Source: Marinobacterium iners DSM 11526
GTDB lineage: Bacteria > Pseudomonadota > Gammaproteobacteria > Pseudomonadales > Balneatricaceae
NCBI RefSeq assembly: GCF_900107855.1
Contig: NZ_FNRJ01000011.1
Span: 1-64,000 of the forward strand
Length of the DNA stretch: 64,000 nucleotides
Direction: 5' to 3'
A model generated the notes under the pieces. That model had not been told where the DNA came from. It ran no database searches and was given only the letters and a program-made list of their open reading frames with translations. The position numbers and the translations under genes are program-made. How positions within the stretch are numbered: the stretch's first letter is position 1; every line of letters begins with the position of its first letter. Shown here piece by piece: positions 56,390 to 64,000 of this stretch.

Positions 56390-59233
56390 GTGGATACTGT
56401 GAATTCATCAGTCGTGTGTCACAGCTCCAACAGAATTGCTACCAATCTGTTACTGGCCGTCGCTTATGCGATCCTTGGACTCGGCTTCTCCACCACTGGA
56501 CTACACGACCAGATCGTACCCTTGTGGTTGCCGGCAGGCCTCGCACTTGCTGTTGTACTGCGTTTTGGTACGAAGATGTTGCCGGGGGTGTGGCTCGGCA
56601 GTCTGCTGGTCAATTTGATTTTGCCCAACGGTTGGAGCCTGCCAGAGACGGGACACCTGCTGACCGCACTGGTGATTGCCAGCGGGGCTGCCTTGCAAAC
56701 CGGCCTGGCGGCATACCTGATACGCCGTTTCGGTGTTGATCCACTGTTGCCTGTCAATGAGCGCTGGATGCTGCGCTTTCTGCTCTTTGCCGGGGTGCTG
56801 ACCTGCACCCTGAATGCCACGTTGGGAACGCTTGCGGTCACGTATATCAATCAGTCCGGTGGCAGTCTGGGACTGCTGCTGGATTGGGTCAGCTGGTGGC
56901 TGGGCGACAGCTTTGGTGCCGTTTTCGGTACCCCTCTTATTCTCTCGCTGCTGCCGGCAACCCAGCCTGATGCTGCCTCTCGCCGTTGGGTATTGTCGGT
57001 GCGACTGTTGGGAACCTTATTGGCGTTGATCGTGATCAATCAATACTACCTGTCTCACCTGTCCAGCCTGTTGGAGCGCAGTTTTCGTCAGGACGTACAA
57101 CTGATCGACGCCCGTATTCAGGCAACCATTCAGCAAAACCTGCGTGATTTGACTCGGCTTGAGCTACAGATCGCCAGTCGCCCGGATCTGAAGCCAGAGG
57201 AGTTTCGAGAGCTGGTATTTGCTCACATGCAGGACAACCCTGCGCTGCGCGCCTATTCCTGGGACCCGCTGGTACCGCGTTCGCAACGGACCGAATTCGA
57301 GCAGCGCACACGTGAGCTGTTGGGTAACCCTGAGTATGCCATTTATGGTGAGTCCCCGCCGTCTGAAGATGTCTTGATTCCGGTACAATATGTCGAGCCG
57401 CTGGAACAGAACCGGGCCGCACTGGGGTTCAACCTCTACTCGCTGGAAGATCGCCGTCGCTGGGTACTGCAGGCTGAGTCACGCGGTCAGGCGGTGGCAA
57501 CCGGTATCCTGAATCTGACCCAGGCACCTGATGAGCCGGGCTTGTTGATTTTGCAGCCGGTTTACCGCCAGACGGGGACAGAGTTGCTGCAGAGTCGGCG
57601 TGAACTGCTTGGCTTCATTGTGGGCGTCTTCACGGTGGCACAGTTTTTTGATGCCGCGTTGCAGGAGTCAAGCATCGAACATGTGGGCTTGAGAGTCTCC
57701 GAGCGATTTGGTGGTTCGTTCTACGACACGGTAAAGGCCGGTTCCCAGGGGGTGCGCCTGAGTCAGGGGTTTCCGGTGCTGCTGACGCAGCAGGAGTGGC
57801 AGGTGGAGGCAGTGGCCGGGCCTGACTATCTGGCCGCTCACCCGGTCAGTCAGGCACTCTATCTGCAGGTTTTGCTGGTCGGCCTTGGCGCTCTGGCCTC
57901 TTTGCTGATCCTGTCGATGTACAACCGTGAACGCCTGCTGGTCGCGCGGGTGCAGCAACAAACACTGGACCTTGCCTGGCAAGCCCGACACGATGACCTG
58001 ACCGAACTGCCCAATCGCACCCGTATGCAGGAGCAGCTGACAGAGTGGCTGAAAACACCTGACAGTCCCTTTGCGCTGCTGTTCATAGACCTGGACCGAT
58101 TCAAGCTGATCAACGATAGCCTGGGGCACCAGGTAGGGGACCGTTTGCTGCAGGCGCTGGCATATCAGATGCGTGTGGAAACACCAGAAGACTGTAAGTT
58201 GTGCCGCATGGGAGGGGATGAGTTCATTCTGTTGGTGCCCGGTGCCGCGCAGCGTGCCATTGCCGAGGCACAGCGGATCCTGCTGATTGTGGGCCGTCCC
58301 TATACGGTTGCCGAGCATAGCCTGCAGCTGACCGCGAGTATCGGTATCAGCCTGTGCCCGTCACATGGGCGTGATGCCGACAGCCTGATCAAGCATGCTG
58401 ATACTGCCATGTACCGCGCCAAGTCGCGGGGCAAGGATCGTTATGAGTTGTACTCCGAGCAGTTAACCTCGGATGCGGTGCAAAGCTTTTCAGTTGAACA
58501 GGATCTGCGCCAGGCACTGCAGGAACATCAGTTGGTGTTGCACTATCAACCACAGTACCGCCTGGATGATGATCGCCTCTGTGGTCTGGAAGCACTGGTG
58601 CGCTGGCAACACCCAGAGCGCGGACTGTTGGGGCCAGACCAGTTCATTCCGCTGGCGGAAGAAACCCAGCTGATTGTGCCGCTGGGCTGGCAGGTGATCG
58701 AACAGGCCTGTCAGCAGATGTCTCGATGGCTGGAGCAGGGGCTGGATGTTCCGCTGGTTGCGATCAACATTTCACCGCATCAGCTGTTGCAGGCCGACTT
58801 TATCCCGCGCCTGAATGCACTGGCAGACGGGTTTGGTCTTGAACGCAAGCGCATTGAACTGGAAATCACCGAGTCGATGATTCAACAGGATCCTGACTTT
58901 GTGATTCAACAGCTGCAGCGCCTGCGCCTATCGGGGTATCATTTGGCGCTGGATGACTTCGGTACCGGTTTCTCCTCACTGGACCGTCTCAAGTACCTGC
59001 CGCTGAATCGACTCAAGATCGACAAGAGCTTCACTCGCGACATTGGCCGTAACCCCAAGGATGAAGCGGTTATCCTGACGGTAATCGCATTGGGCCGAAG
59101 TCTGGGCGTAGAGGTGCTGGCCGAAGGGGTCGAAACTGAAAAACAGCGCGACTTCCTCAAGACACACCAGTGCAACAGCATGCAGGGATTCTTGATGGGC
59201 AAACCTGTTCCGGCAGAGTTGGTCAGATTGTGA
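56390..59233 (+). CDS. MASE1-CHASE-GGDEF-EAL c-di-GMP protein
   Basis: A 947-residue protein. A MASE1 membrane domain (about 15-220, with LPAGLALAVVLRFG and LGSLLVNLILPNG) is followed by an extracytoplasmic CHASE domain (about 235-440, with MQDNPALRAYSWDPLVP), a helix at about 490-510, GGDEF (MGGDEF near 608) and EAL (EALVRW near 733, ITESMI, LDDFGTGFSSLD, LKIDKSF). The I-site RxxD before GGDEF is replaced, so product feedback is likely lost. The start is a GTG at 56390 after GGGAG. It lies 100 bases after the previous gene on the same strand. Confidence 0.92.
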   Translation: MDTVNSSVVCHSSNRIATNLLLAVAYAILGLGFSTTGLHDQIVPLWLPAGLALAVVLRFGTKMLPGVWLGSLLVNLILPNGWSLPETGHLLTALVIASGAALQTGLAAYLIRRFGVDPLLPVNERWMLRFLLFAGVLTCTLNATLGTLAVTYINQSGGSLGLLLDWVSWWLGDSFGAVFGTPLILSLLPATQPDAASRRWVLSVRLLGTLLALIVINQYYLSHLSSLLERSFRQDVQLIDARIQATIQQNLRDLTRLELQIASRPDLKPEEFRELVFAHMQDNPALRAYSWDPLVPRSQRTEFEQRTRELLGNPEYAIYGESPPSEDVLIPVQYVEPLEQNRAALGFNLYSLEDRRRWVLQAESRGQAVATGILNLTQAPDEPGLLILQPVYRQTGTELLQSRRELLGFIVGVFTVAQFFDAALQESSIEHVGLRVSERFGGSFYDTVKAGSQGVRLSQGFPVLLTQQEWQVEAVAGPDYLAAHPVSQALYLQVLLVGLGALASLLILSMYNRERLLVARVQQQTLDLAWQARHDDLTELPNRTRMQEQLTEWLKTPDSPFALLFIDLDRFKLINDSLGHQVGDRLLQALAYQMRVETPEDCKLCRMGGDEFILLVPGAAQRAIAEAQRILLIVGRPYTVAEHSLQLTASIGISLCPSHGRDADSLIKHADTAMYRAKSRGKDRYELYSEQLTSDAVQSFSVEQDLRQALQEHQLVLHYQPQYRLDDDRLCGLEALVRWQHPERGLLGPDQFIPLAEETQLIVPLGWQVIEQACQQMSRWLEQGLDVPLVAINISPHQLLQADFIPRLNALADGFGLERKRIELEITESMIQQDPDFVIQQLQRLRLSGYHLALDDFGTGFSSLDRLKYLPLNRLKIDKSFTRDIGRNPKDEAVILTVIALGRSLGVEVLAEGVETEKQRDFLKTHQCNSMQGFLMGKPVPAELVRL

Positions 59234-59344
59234 CAGTTTGGATTTACTGACAGAAACGGGGGAAAGTGATTCAATAGCGGTCCACAGACCTGACACAAGA
59301 CAGTCAAGTCTGGTGTGTATTGACGTACCAGCTCTGGAGTTGTG

Positions 59345-62300
59345 ATGCTGTTTGCCCCCCTATCGAGCATCGCCAGTCGTGACGTTATCACGTTGGCCGA
59401 ATCCGATACTATCCATTCTGCTGTCAGCCTGATGGCTGCGCACTCGATTCATGATGTGGTCGTGGTTACGGCGGATGGGCTACGTATCATCACGATACAA
59501 ACTGTGATCAGGTTACGTTTGGCAGAGGCGGATTTCTCTGCTCCGCTGTCACAGGCATGCCTGCCTCGGGTTTCCTGCGTTAAACCAACCGAAAGTGTAG
59601 CTGATGGTCTTGTAGCCTTGAGAGGCTCTCCAAGTGAACATTTGTGCCTCGTAGACGAGAATGAGAGGTTGGTTGGTATTGTCAGTTACACGGATCTGAT
59701 AAGCCGAATTGACCCTCAGAATATGGCAGAAACTGTCCGTATCAAGGATCTGATTAGACTTACGCATTATTCTCATCTCGAACCAGACGATACTCTTAGG
59801 ACGGCCATGCAGCAAATGCATAGCGCCGGTCACTCTGCAGCCTTGATATCGCTGCCGAATCAAACAATCGGCATCATTACTCAAAGCGATATTACCCGTG
59901 CACTACAAACTCATGCTGACTGGCAGCATCCGGTTACTGAGTTCATGTCGGCACCTGCGTTTACAGTTGAGGAAGATTTGACCATCCAACAGGCCATAAC
60001 GGTGAGCCGAGAGCGTCGGTTAAAGCGGCTGGTGGTCACGGATAAACGGGGTGAGGTGGTGGGCCTGCTGCATCAGAAAGATTTGGTGGGGCTGGCTTAT
60101 GAAAGTTGGCGTGAGCTTCTTAAACGACATGAAGAAGACGTTCAAGCCGCCCTTGATGCCACAGAAAATGAACAACGTTGGCGAGCTGTGCTTGAAGGCA
60201 CGCAACAGGGTGTCTGGGACTGGAATGCCCAGACAAACAAAGTGTTTTTTTCGCCGACCTGGAAATCGATGCTGGGCTACTCTGAGGATGAAATTGGAGA
60301 CTCGCTCGATGAGTGGGACTCGCGTATTCATCCGGACGACAAAGCGGCAACCTATGCAGACCTTGAGCGACATTTCTCAGGGGAAACATCCGTTTACGAA
60401 AACACACACCGCGTGCGCTGCAAGGATGGCAGTTATAAATGGATTCAGGACAAAGGCAAAGTGTTCAGTACTGACGCTGACGGCAAACCGTTGCGTGTTA
60501 TCGGCACACATACCGATATAACGGCTGAATATGAGCAAAAACAACAACTGAACCGGCTTGCAGAGAACGTGCCGGGGGTGTTGTACCAATATCGGCTGTT
60601 TCCGGATGGCAGCAGCTACTTCCCTTTTGCAACTGCGAATATCAGAGACGTTTATGGAGTGTTTCCCGAACAGGTAGCCAAAGATGCTCGAATTGTACTT
60701 GAACGTTTACACCCTGATGATGCTGAACGGGTTGCTACGAGTATAGGGGAGTCTGCCGATCGGCTAACGGTCTGGGAAGAGCAGTATCGATATAACCATC
60801 CCGAAACAGGCGAACGCTGGCTCGAAGGGCGTGCTACTCCCGAAAGGATGGCTGATGGCTCAATTATCTGGAACGGTTATATCTACGATATTACCGAGCG
60901 AAAACAGCAGGAGCTGAAACTGGCGGAAACCACGGCTCAATTTCAGCTTACCATGGAAGCAACGGACACAGGTCTGTGGACCCGGGATTTGTTAACCAAT
61001 GAGGTTAACTGGTCACCACAAGCCTATTCCATGCTGGGATATGAACCGGATGAGTTTGCGGTGACGCTCGAAAAGTTCCAGGAGTTGGTGCACCCTGATG
61101 ATCTTCAGAACATGATGTCTGGAGTGATGAGCAGCATCGAACAGGGCAGTGGGTTCAATGTCCAGTTTCGGCTGCGCCATGCTGGTGGGTATTGGGTCTG
61201 GATCCAGGGTCGAGGCAAGGTCACGGAGCGTGATACAGCTGGCAAGCCCTGCTTCATGATGGGCACCTATTTCAATATCAATGCCCTCAAAGAGACCGAA
61301 GAAAAACTGAACAAGAGTCGAGAACGTCTCATGCTCGCGACTGAGTCGGCAGATCTTGGGATATGGGACCTGGATATGAAAACAGGCCGGCTGGAGTGGG
61401 ACCAGGGTATGTTCAGTCTCTATGGCATGCGTCCAGACGAGTTCAGTGGTGAGATCAATGACTGGAGCAATGCAATTGTCAAAGAGTACCGCGATCAGGT
61501 TGTTGAAACGTTCCGGTCAGCATTGGAGCATGAGACCACGCTGGTTCTGACTATGCCCGTTTGCAGACGATCGGATAGCGAGGTTCGTATTCTGCACGGT
61601 GAGGCCAAGATCATCAGGGATTCTGCGGGTGAAGTACTCCGGGTCGTTGGCATCAACCGTGATGTGACAGAGCAGGAAGAAGCTCGCCGAGCATTGGCCA
61701 CAGCAAAGGCCGAAGCCGATGCCGCCAACCGTGCCAAATCTGACTTTCTTGCCAACATGAGTCATGAGATCCGTACACCCATGAGTGGCATCATTGGTCT
61801 TAGTCAGATCAGCATCGATGAACAGGACGTTGTCACCTTGCAGGATCGGCTGCGTAAAATTCACCGCTCAGGTCGTCTGTTGCTTGGAATTATCAATGAC
61901 ATTCTCGATTTTTCCAGAATAGAGTCTGGCAAATTGGAGATCGACCCGCAGCCGTTTTTCCTGCCTGGGTTGCTCGACAATCTTAAAAGCTTATTTGCTC
62001 AGATGGCAGCCGAGAAAGGCTTGCAATTGAATATTTCGACCGATGACAGTGCGGGAAAAGCTTATGTTGGGGATGAGCTTCGCCTGCGTCAGGTGCTGAC
62101 GAATCTGTTGGGTAATGCGATCAAGTTTACTGAGAAAGGAACGGTAACGCTGAATGTCAGCGTCAAGGTCACGGACGATGGACTCCGTCGTCTCAGCTTC
62201 TGCGTCACTGATACAGGCATCGGTATCTCCAGTGAACAGCAGCAAAAGCTGTTCACTGCATTCAGCCAGGCAGATAACTCCATTACGCGTAAGCATGGCG

Positions 62301-63526
62301 GCTCGGGTCTGGGGCTGGTGATCAGTCAGCGACTTGTCGAAGCCATGGGAGGGGCTCGCATAGAGCTTGAGAGCGAGCTGCATCAAGGCTCCAGTTTCGG
62401 CTTCTCACTGATAATGCCGGTGTGCAGCCCAGGGCAGGAACAGGCGCTGTTACAGAGTATTCCCGATAGCCTGGGGTATTTTCAAAATCTGCAAGGCAGA
62501 GTGCTGCTGGTTGAAGATAATGAGATCAACCAGGAAGTTGCGAAAGCGCTGTTGCAGCAGTATGGGCTTAACGTGACAGTGGCAACTAACGGGGTGGAGG
62601 CGCTGGAACTGTTCGAACAAAAAGACTTTGATCTGATCTTCATGGATATACAGATGCCAATGATGGACGGATATGAAGCAACCCGTCAATTGCGTGCGAG
62701 GGGGTGTCAGTTGCCAATCATTGCGCTGACAGCTGCTGCCATGGCTGAAGATCAACAAAAGGCTTTTGACGCTGGCATGAACAGTCACCTTGCTAAACCC
62801 ATTGATACCCAGGAGCTACAGCAGGTTTTGGTTCATTGGCTGCTGAAAGTCGACAAAACGGTATCGGCGGTTTCAGCTAATACGCAGGTGTTTGAGCACT
62901 TGCCACCGAGGACAAACGGCTTTGATCCCGCAGCAGGCCTTGCCATGTTGGCGGGCAATCGCCCTCTGTACCGAAAAGTACTGACCGAGTTTTTGCAGCA
63001 GCTTGAGTCTGAATATCAAGCCTTGCCGGATACACTGCGTAGCCTTCAATCAGACGGCCAGGAAGCCGCTGTCGCTGCTGCGCAAAGAAAAGCACACAGC
63101 CTGAAAGGTGTTGCCGGCAACCTTGCCCTCAAGGATTTGGCTCAGTGTGCAGTATCGCTTGACAGAGTGTTGAAACAGGCCCAATTACCGGAAATCCAGT
63201 CTATCAATACACTGGAGCACACCCTGAAACAGACAGCCACAGAGATCAAACGATGGCTCGATGAACAGGGGGAAAAGAATGAAGTCGTTGGCTGTTATCG
63301 CAGTAGTAATGACACATTGGAAGCTGACCTTCAGCAACTGCTGCAGGCCATTCAAAACAGTGAATTCATCGATGAGTCTCTGTTGAATAATGTTGAGAAG
63401 CAAGTGCTTCCATATGCTCAGGATGCCTGGCGACGGCTTTGTCAGGCCCTTGATGACTTCGATTTTGACAAAGCGAAGATTCAGTTATCACAGCTGAAAA
63501 AACTGTTGTCTGAGCTGCATCACTGA
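59345..63526 (+). CDS. soluble CBS-PAS hybrid histidine kinase with REC and HPt domains
   Basis: A 1393-residue cytoplasmic phosphorelay protein with no membrane helix. Four CBS motifs (about 1-255, two Bateman modules) are followed by four PAS domains (about 275-390, 400-520, 528-655, 660-780), HisKA with phospho-acceptor His807 (MSHEIRTPMSG), HATPase_c (NLLGNAIKFTEKG, GSGLGLVISQR), a receiver with Asp1101 (FMDIQMPMMDG), and an HPt domain with His1251 (KAHSLKGVAGNLA). The whole relay sits in one chain. The CBS input suggests adenine nucleotide sensing. ATG 59345 fits the GGAG. Its stop overlaps the next start. Confidence 0.92.
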   Translation: MLFAPLSSIASRDVITLAESDTIHSAVSLMAAHSIHDVVVVTADGLRIITIQTVIRLRLAEADFSAPLSQACLPRVSCVKPTESVADGLVALRGSPSEHLCLVDENERLVGIVSYTDLISRIDPQNMAETVRIKDLIRLTHYSHLEPDDTLRTAMQQMHSAGHSAALISLPNQTIGIITQSDITRALQTHADWQHPVTEFMSAPAFTVEEDLTIQQAITVSRERRLKRLVVTDKRGEVVGLLHQKDLVGLAYESWRELLKRHEEDVQAALDATENEQRWRAVLEGTQQGVWDWNAQTNKVFFSPTWKSMLGYSEDEIGDSLDEWDSRIHPDDKAATYADLERHFSGETSVYENTHRVRCKDGSYKWIQDKGKVFSTDADGKPLRVIGTHTDITAEYEQKQQLNRLAENVPGVLYQYRLFPDGSSYFPFATANIRDVYGVFPEQVAKDARIVLERLHPDDAERVATSIGESADRLTVWEEQYRYNHPETGERWLEGRATPERMADGSIIWNGYIYDITERKQQELKLAETTAQFQLTMEATDTGLWTRDLLTNEVNWSPQAYSMLGYEPDEFAVTLEKFQELVHPDDLQNMMSGVMSSIEQGSGFNVQFRLRHAGGYWVWIQGRGKVTERDTAGKPCFMMGTYFNINALKETEEKLNKSRERLMLATESADLGIWDLDMKTGRLEWDQGMFSLYGMRPDEFSGEINDWSNAIVKEYRDQVVETFRSALEHETTLVLTMPVCRRSDSEVRILHGEAKIIRDSAGEVLRVVGINRDVTEQEEARRALATAKAEADAANRAKSDFLANMSHEIRTPMSGIIGLSQISIDEQDVVTLQDRLRKIHRSGRLLLGIINDILDFSRIESGKLEIDPQPFFLPGLLDNLKSLFAQMAAEKGLQLNISTDDSAGKAYVGDELRLRQVLTNLLGNAIKFTEKGTVTLNVSVKVTDDGLRRLSFCVTDTGIGISSEQQQKLFTAFSQADNSITRKHGGSGLGLVISQRLVEAMGGARIELESELHQGSSFGFSLIMPVCSPGQEQALLQSIPDSLGYFQNLQGRVLLVEDNEINQEVAKALLQQYGLNVTVATNGVEALELFEQKDFDLIFMDIQMPMMDGYEATRQLRARGCQLPIIALTAAAMAEDQQKAFDAGMNSHLAKPIDTQELQQVLVHWLLKVDKTVSAVSANTQVFEHLPPRTNGFDPAAGLAMLAGNRPLYRKVLTEFLQQLESEYQALPDTLRSLQSDGQEAAVAAAQRKAHSLKGVAGNLALKDLAQCAVSLDRVLKQAQLPEIQSINTLEHTLKQTATEIKRWLDEQGEKNEVVGCYRSSNDTLEADLQQLLQAIQNSEFIDESLLNNVEKQVLPYAQDAWRRLCQALDDFDFDKAKIQLSQLKKLLSELHH

Positions 63527-64000
63527 TGCGCAGGCCCGTATCCAACTCGCTGAGCAAACGATTGCTGCTGACTACGCTTGCGTCTGTTCTTGTGACGACG
63601 CTATTGCTTACGGCAATGATCGAGTGGCTGGTGTTACAGCATAACCGTGGCCTCCTGCTTGAGCATCAAAAAAGCTACACGGACCTTGTGGCACGCCGTA
63701 TTGATCACGGGCTGGAAGTGCGCACGCGTACGCTGAAAGGCTTGGCCGGGTTGCTCAATGATGGTGAGCAACTACTGCCGCTTGAGGCCATACAGGCTGT
63801 CCTGGACTCACGCCTACAGCTTCATGAACATTTTAATAATGGCCTTTCGGTGCTCAGTAAAGAGGGTGTGCTCTCGGTCGACTCCCCGGTACTAGAAGGG
63901 CGTGTTGGCATTGATCTGAGAGACCGTGAACATTACCGCCACGTATTGCGGACGCAACAGCCGTATATTTCCAAGCCACTCATTGGTAGAGGTGTCAACT
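63526..64000 (+). CDS. Cache-domain membrane sensor protein, partial
   Basis: A reading frame starting at ATG 63526 (TGATG overlap with the kinase gene) runs open to the window end, giving 158 residues. It begins MRRPVSNSLSKRLLLTTLAS with a membrane helix at about 12-35, then an extracytoplasmic dCache-type domain with FNNGLSVLSKEGVLSVDSP and DLRDREHYRHVLRTQQPYIS. The output domain is beyond the window; a diguanylate cyclase or histidine kinase is likely. The coupling to the hybrid kinase suggests shared signalling. Confidence 0.8.
   Translation, partial: MRRPVSNSLSKRLLLTTLASVLVTTLLLTAMIEWLVLQHNRGLLLEHQKSYTDLVARRIDHGLEVRTRTLKGLAGLLNDGEQLLPLEAIQAVLDSRLQLHEHFNNGLSVLSKEGVLSVDSPVLEGRVGIDLRDREHYRHVLRTQQPYISKPLIGRGVN

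Overview
The window reads as a chromosomal segment of a marine-type gammaproteobacterium, most like the Oceanospirillales (Marinobacterium-like Oceanospirillaceae). This is judged from protein similarity recalled for RlmF, RadD, DauA, KdsA, CysK and YaaA, the moderately high GC content, and the combination of urt/ure genes with many GGDEF/EAL and Cache signalling proteins. The genus is an inference. I saw no rRNA, tRNA, CRISPR array, insertion sequence, integrase or phage gene; apart from many dedicated signalling genes, the region looks like stable core genome.

Layout. 1-2183: a possible edge fragment, a thiamine-binding-type protein coupled to a YgjP-type metallopeptidase, and rlmF on the other strand. 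2184-13804: an 11-kb co-directional urea block, urtABCDE (ABC urea importer), ureDABCEFG (urease and its nickel chaperones) and ureJ (nickel permease), with a structured leader ahead of urtA and a hairpin between urtA and urtB. 13862-18260: a leftward group with a DUF349 protein, an EF-hand protein and a YchJ-type protein. 18348-27252: sbcB with an overlapping exported protein, a pitrilysin-type protease, a small membrane protein, a two-RCK potassium channel, an EamA transporter and a Tim44-like protein. 27441-33658: a chemoreceptor with unusual predicted topology, yaaA, DUF2789, trpS, an orphan 67-residue gene between hairpins, and cysK.

33818-39504: a Sel1 protein facing a leftward pair in which an exported DUF4139 protein follows a membrane protein joining a pseudokinase domain to an SUMF1/FGE-type fold without the catalytic cysteines; then kdsA and a small PilZ-like protein. 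39574-41644: GIDE-domain and LemA membrane proteins, DUF2788 and a ribbon-helix-helix regulator with a perfect palindrome upstream. 41765-51288: dauA overlapping a PAS-GGDEF-EAL gene by 80 bases, nnrS, radD, a sterol-desaturase-family protein and a bacterial homologue of the tRNA-queuosine mannosyltransferase. 51393-64000: an SDR enzyme, then four large rightward signalling genes: two GGDEF-EAL proteins, a soluble CBS-PAS-hybrid histidine kinase, and the start of a Cache-domain sensor.

How it works together. The urea block covers capture of urea, import, hydrolysis to ammonia and CO2, and nickel supply, so it forms a complete nitrogen-scavenging unit. The right half is dominated by cyclic-di-GMP turnover and phosphorelay proteins. 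The most unusual local module is the degenerate pseudokinase/FGE-fold protein with DUF4139 (34302-38134); the most unusual non-coding signal is the pair of mutually exclusive stems in the urtA leader (2389-2438).
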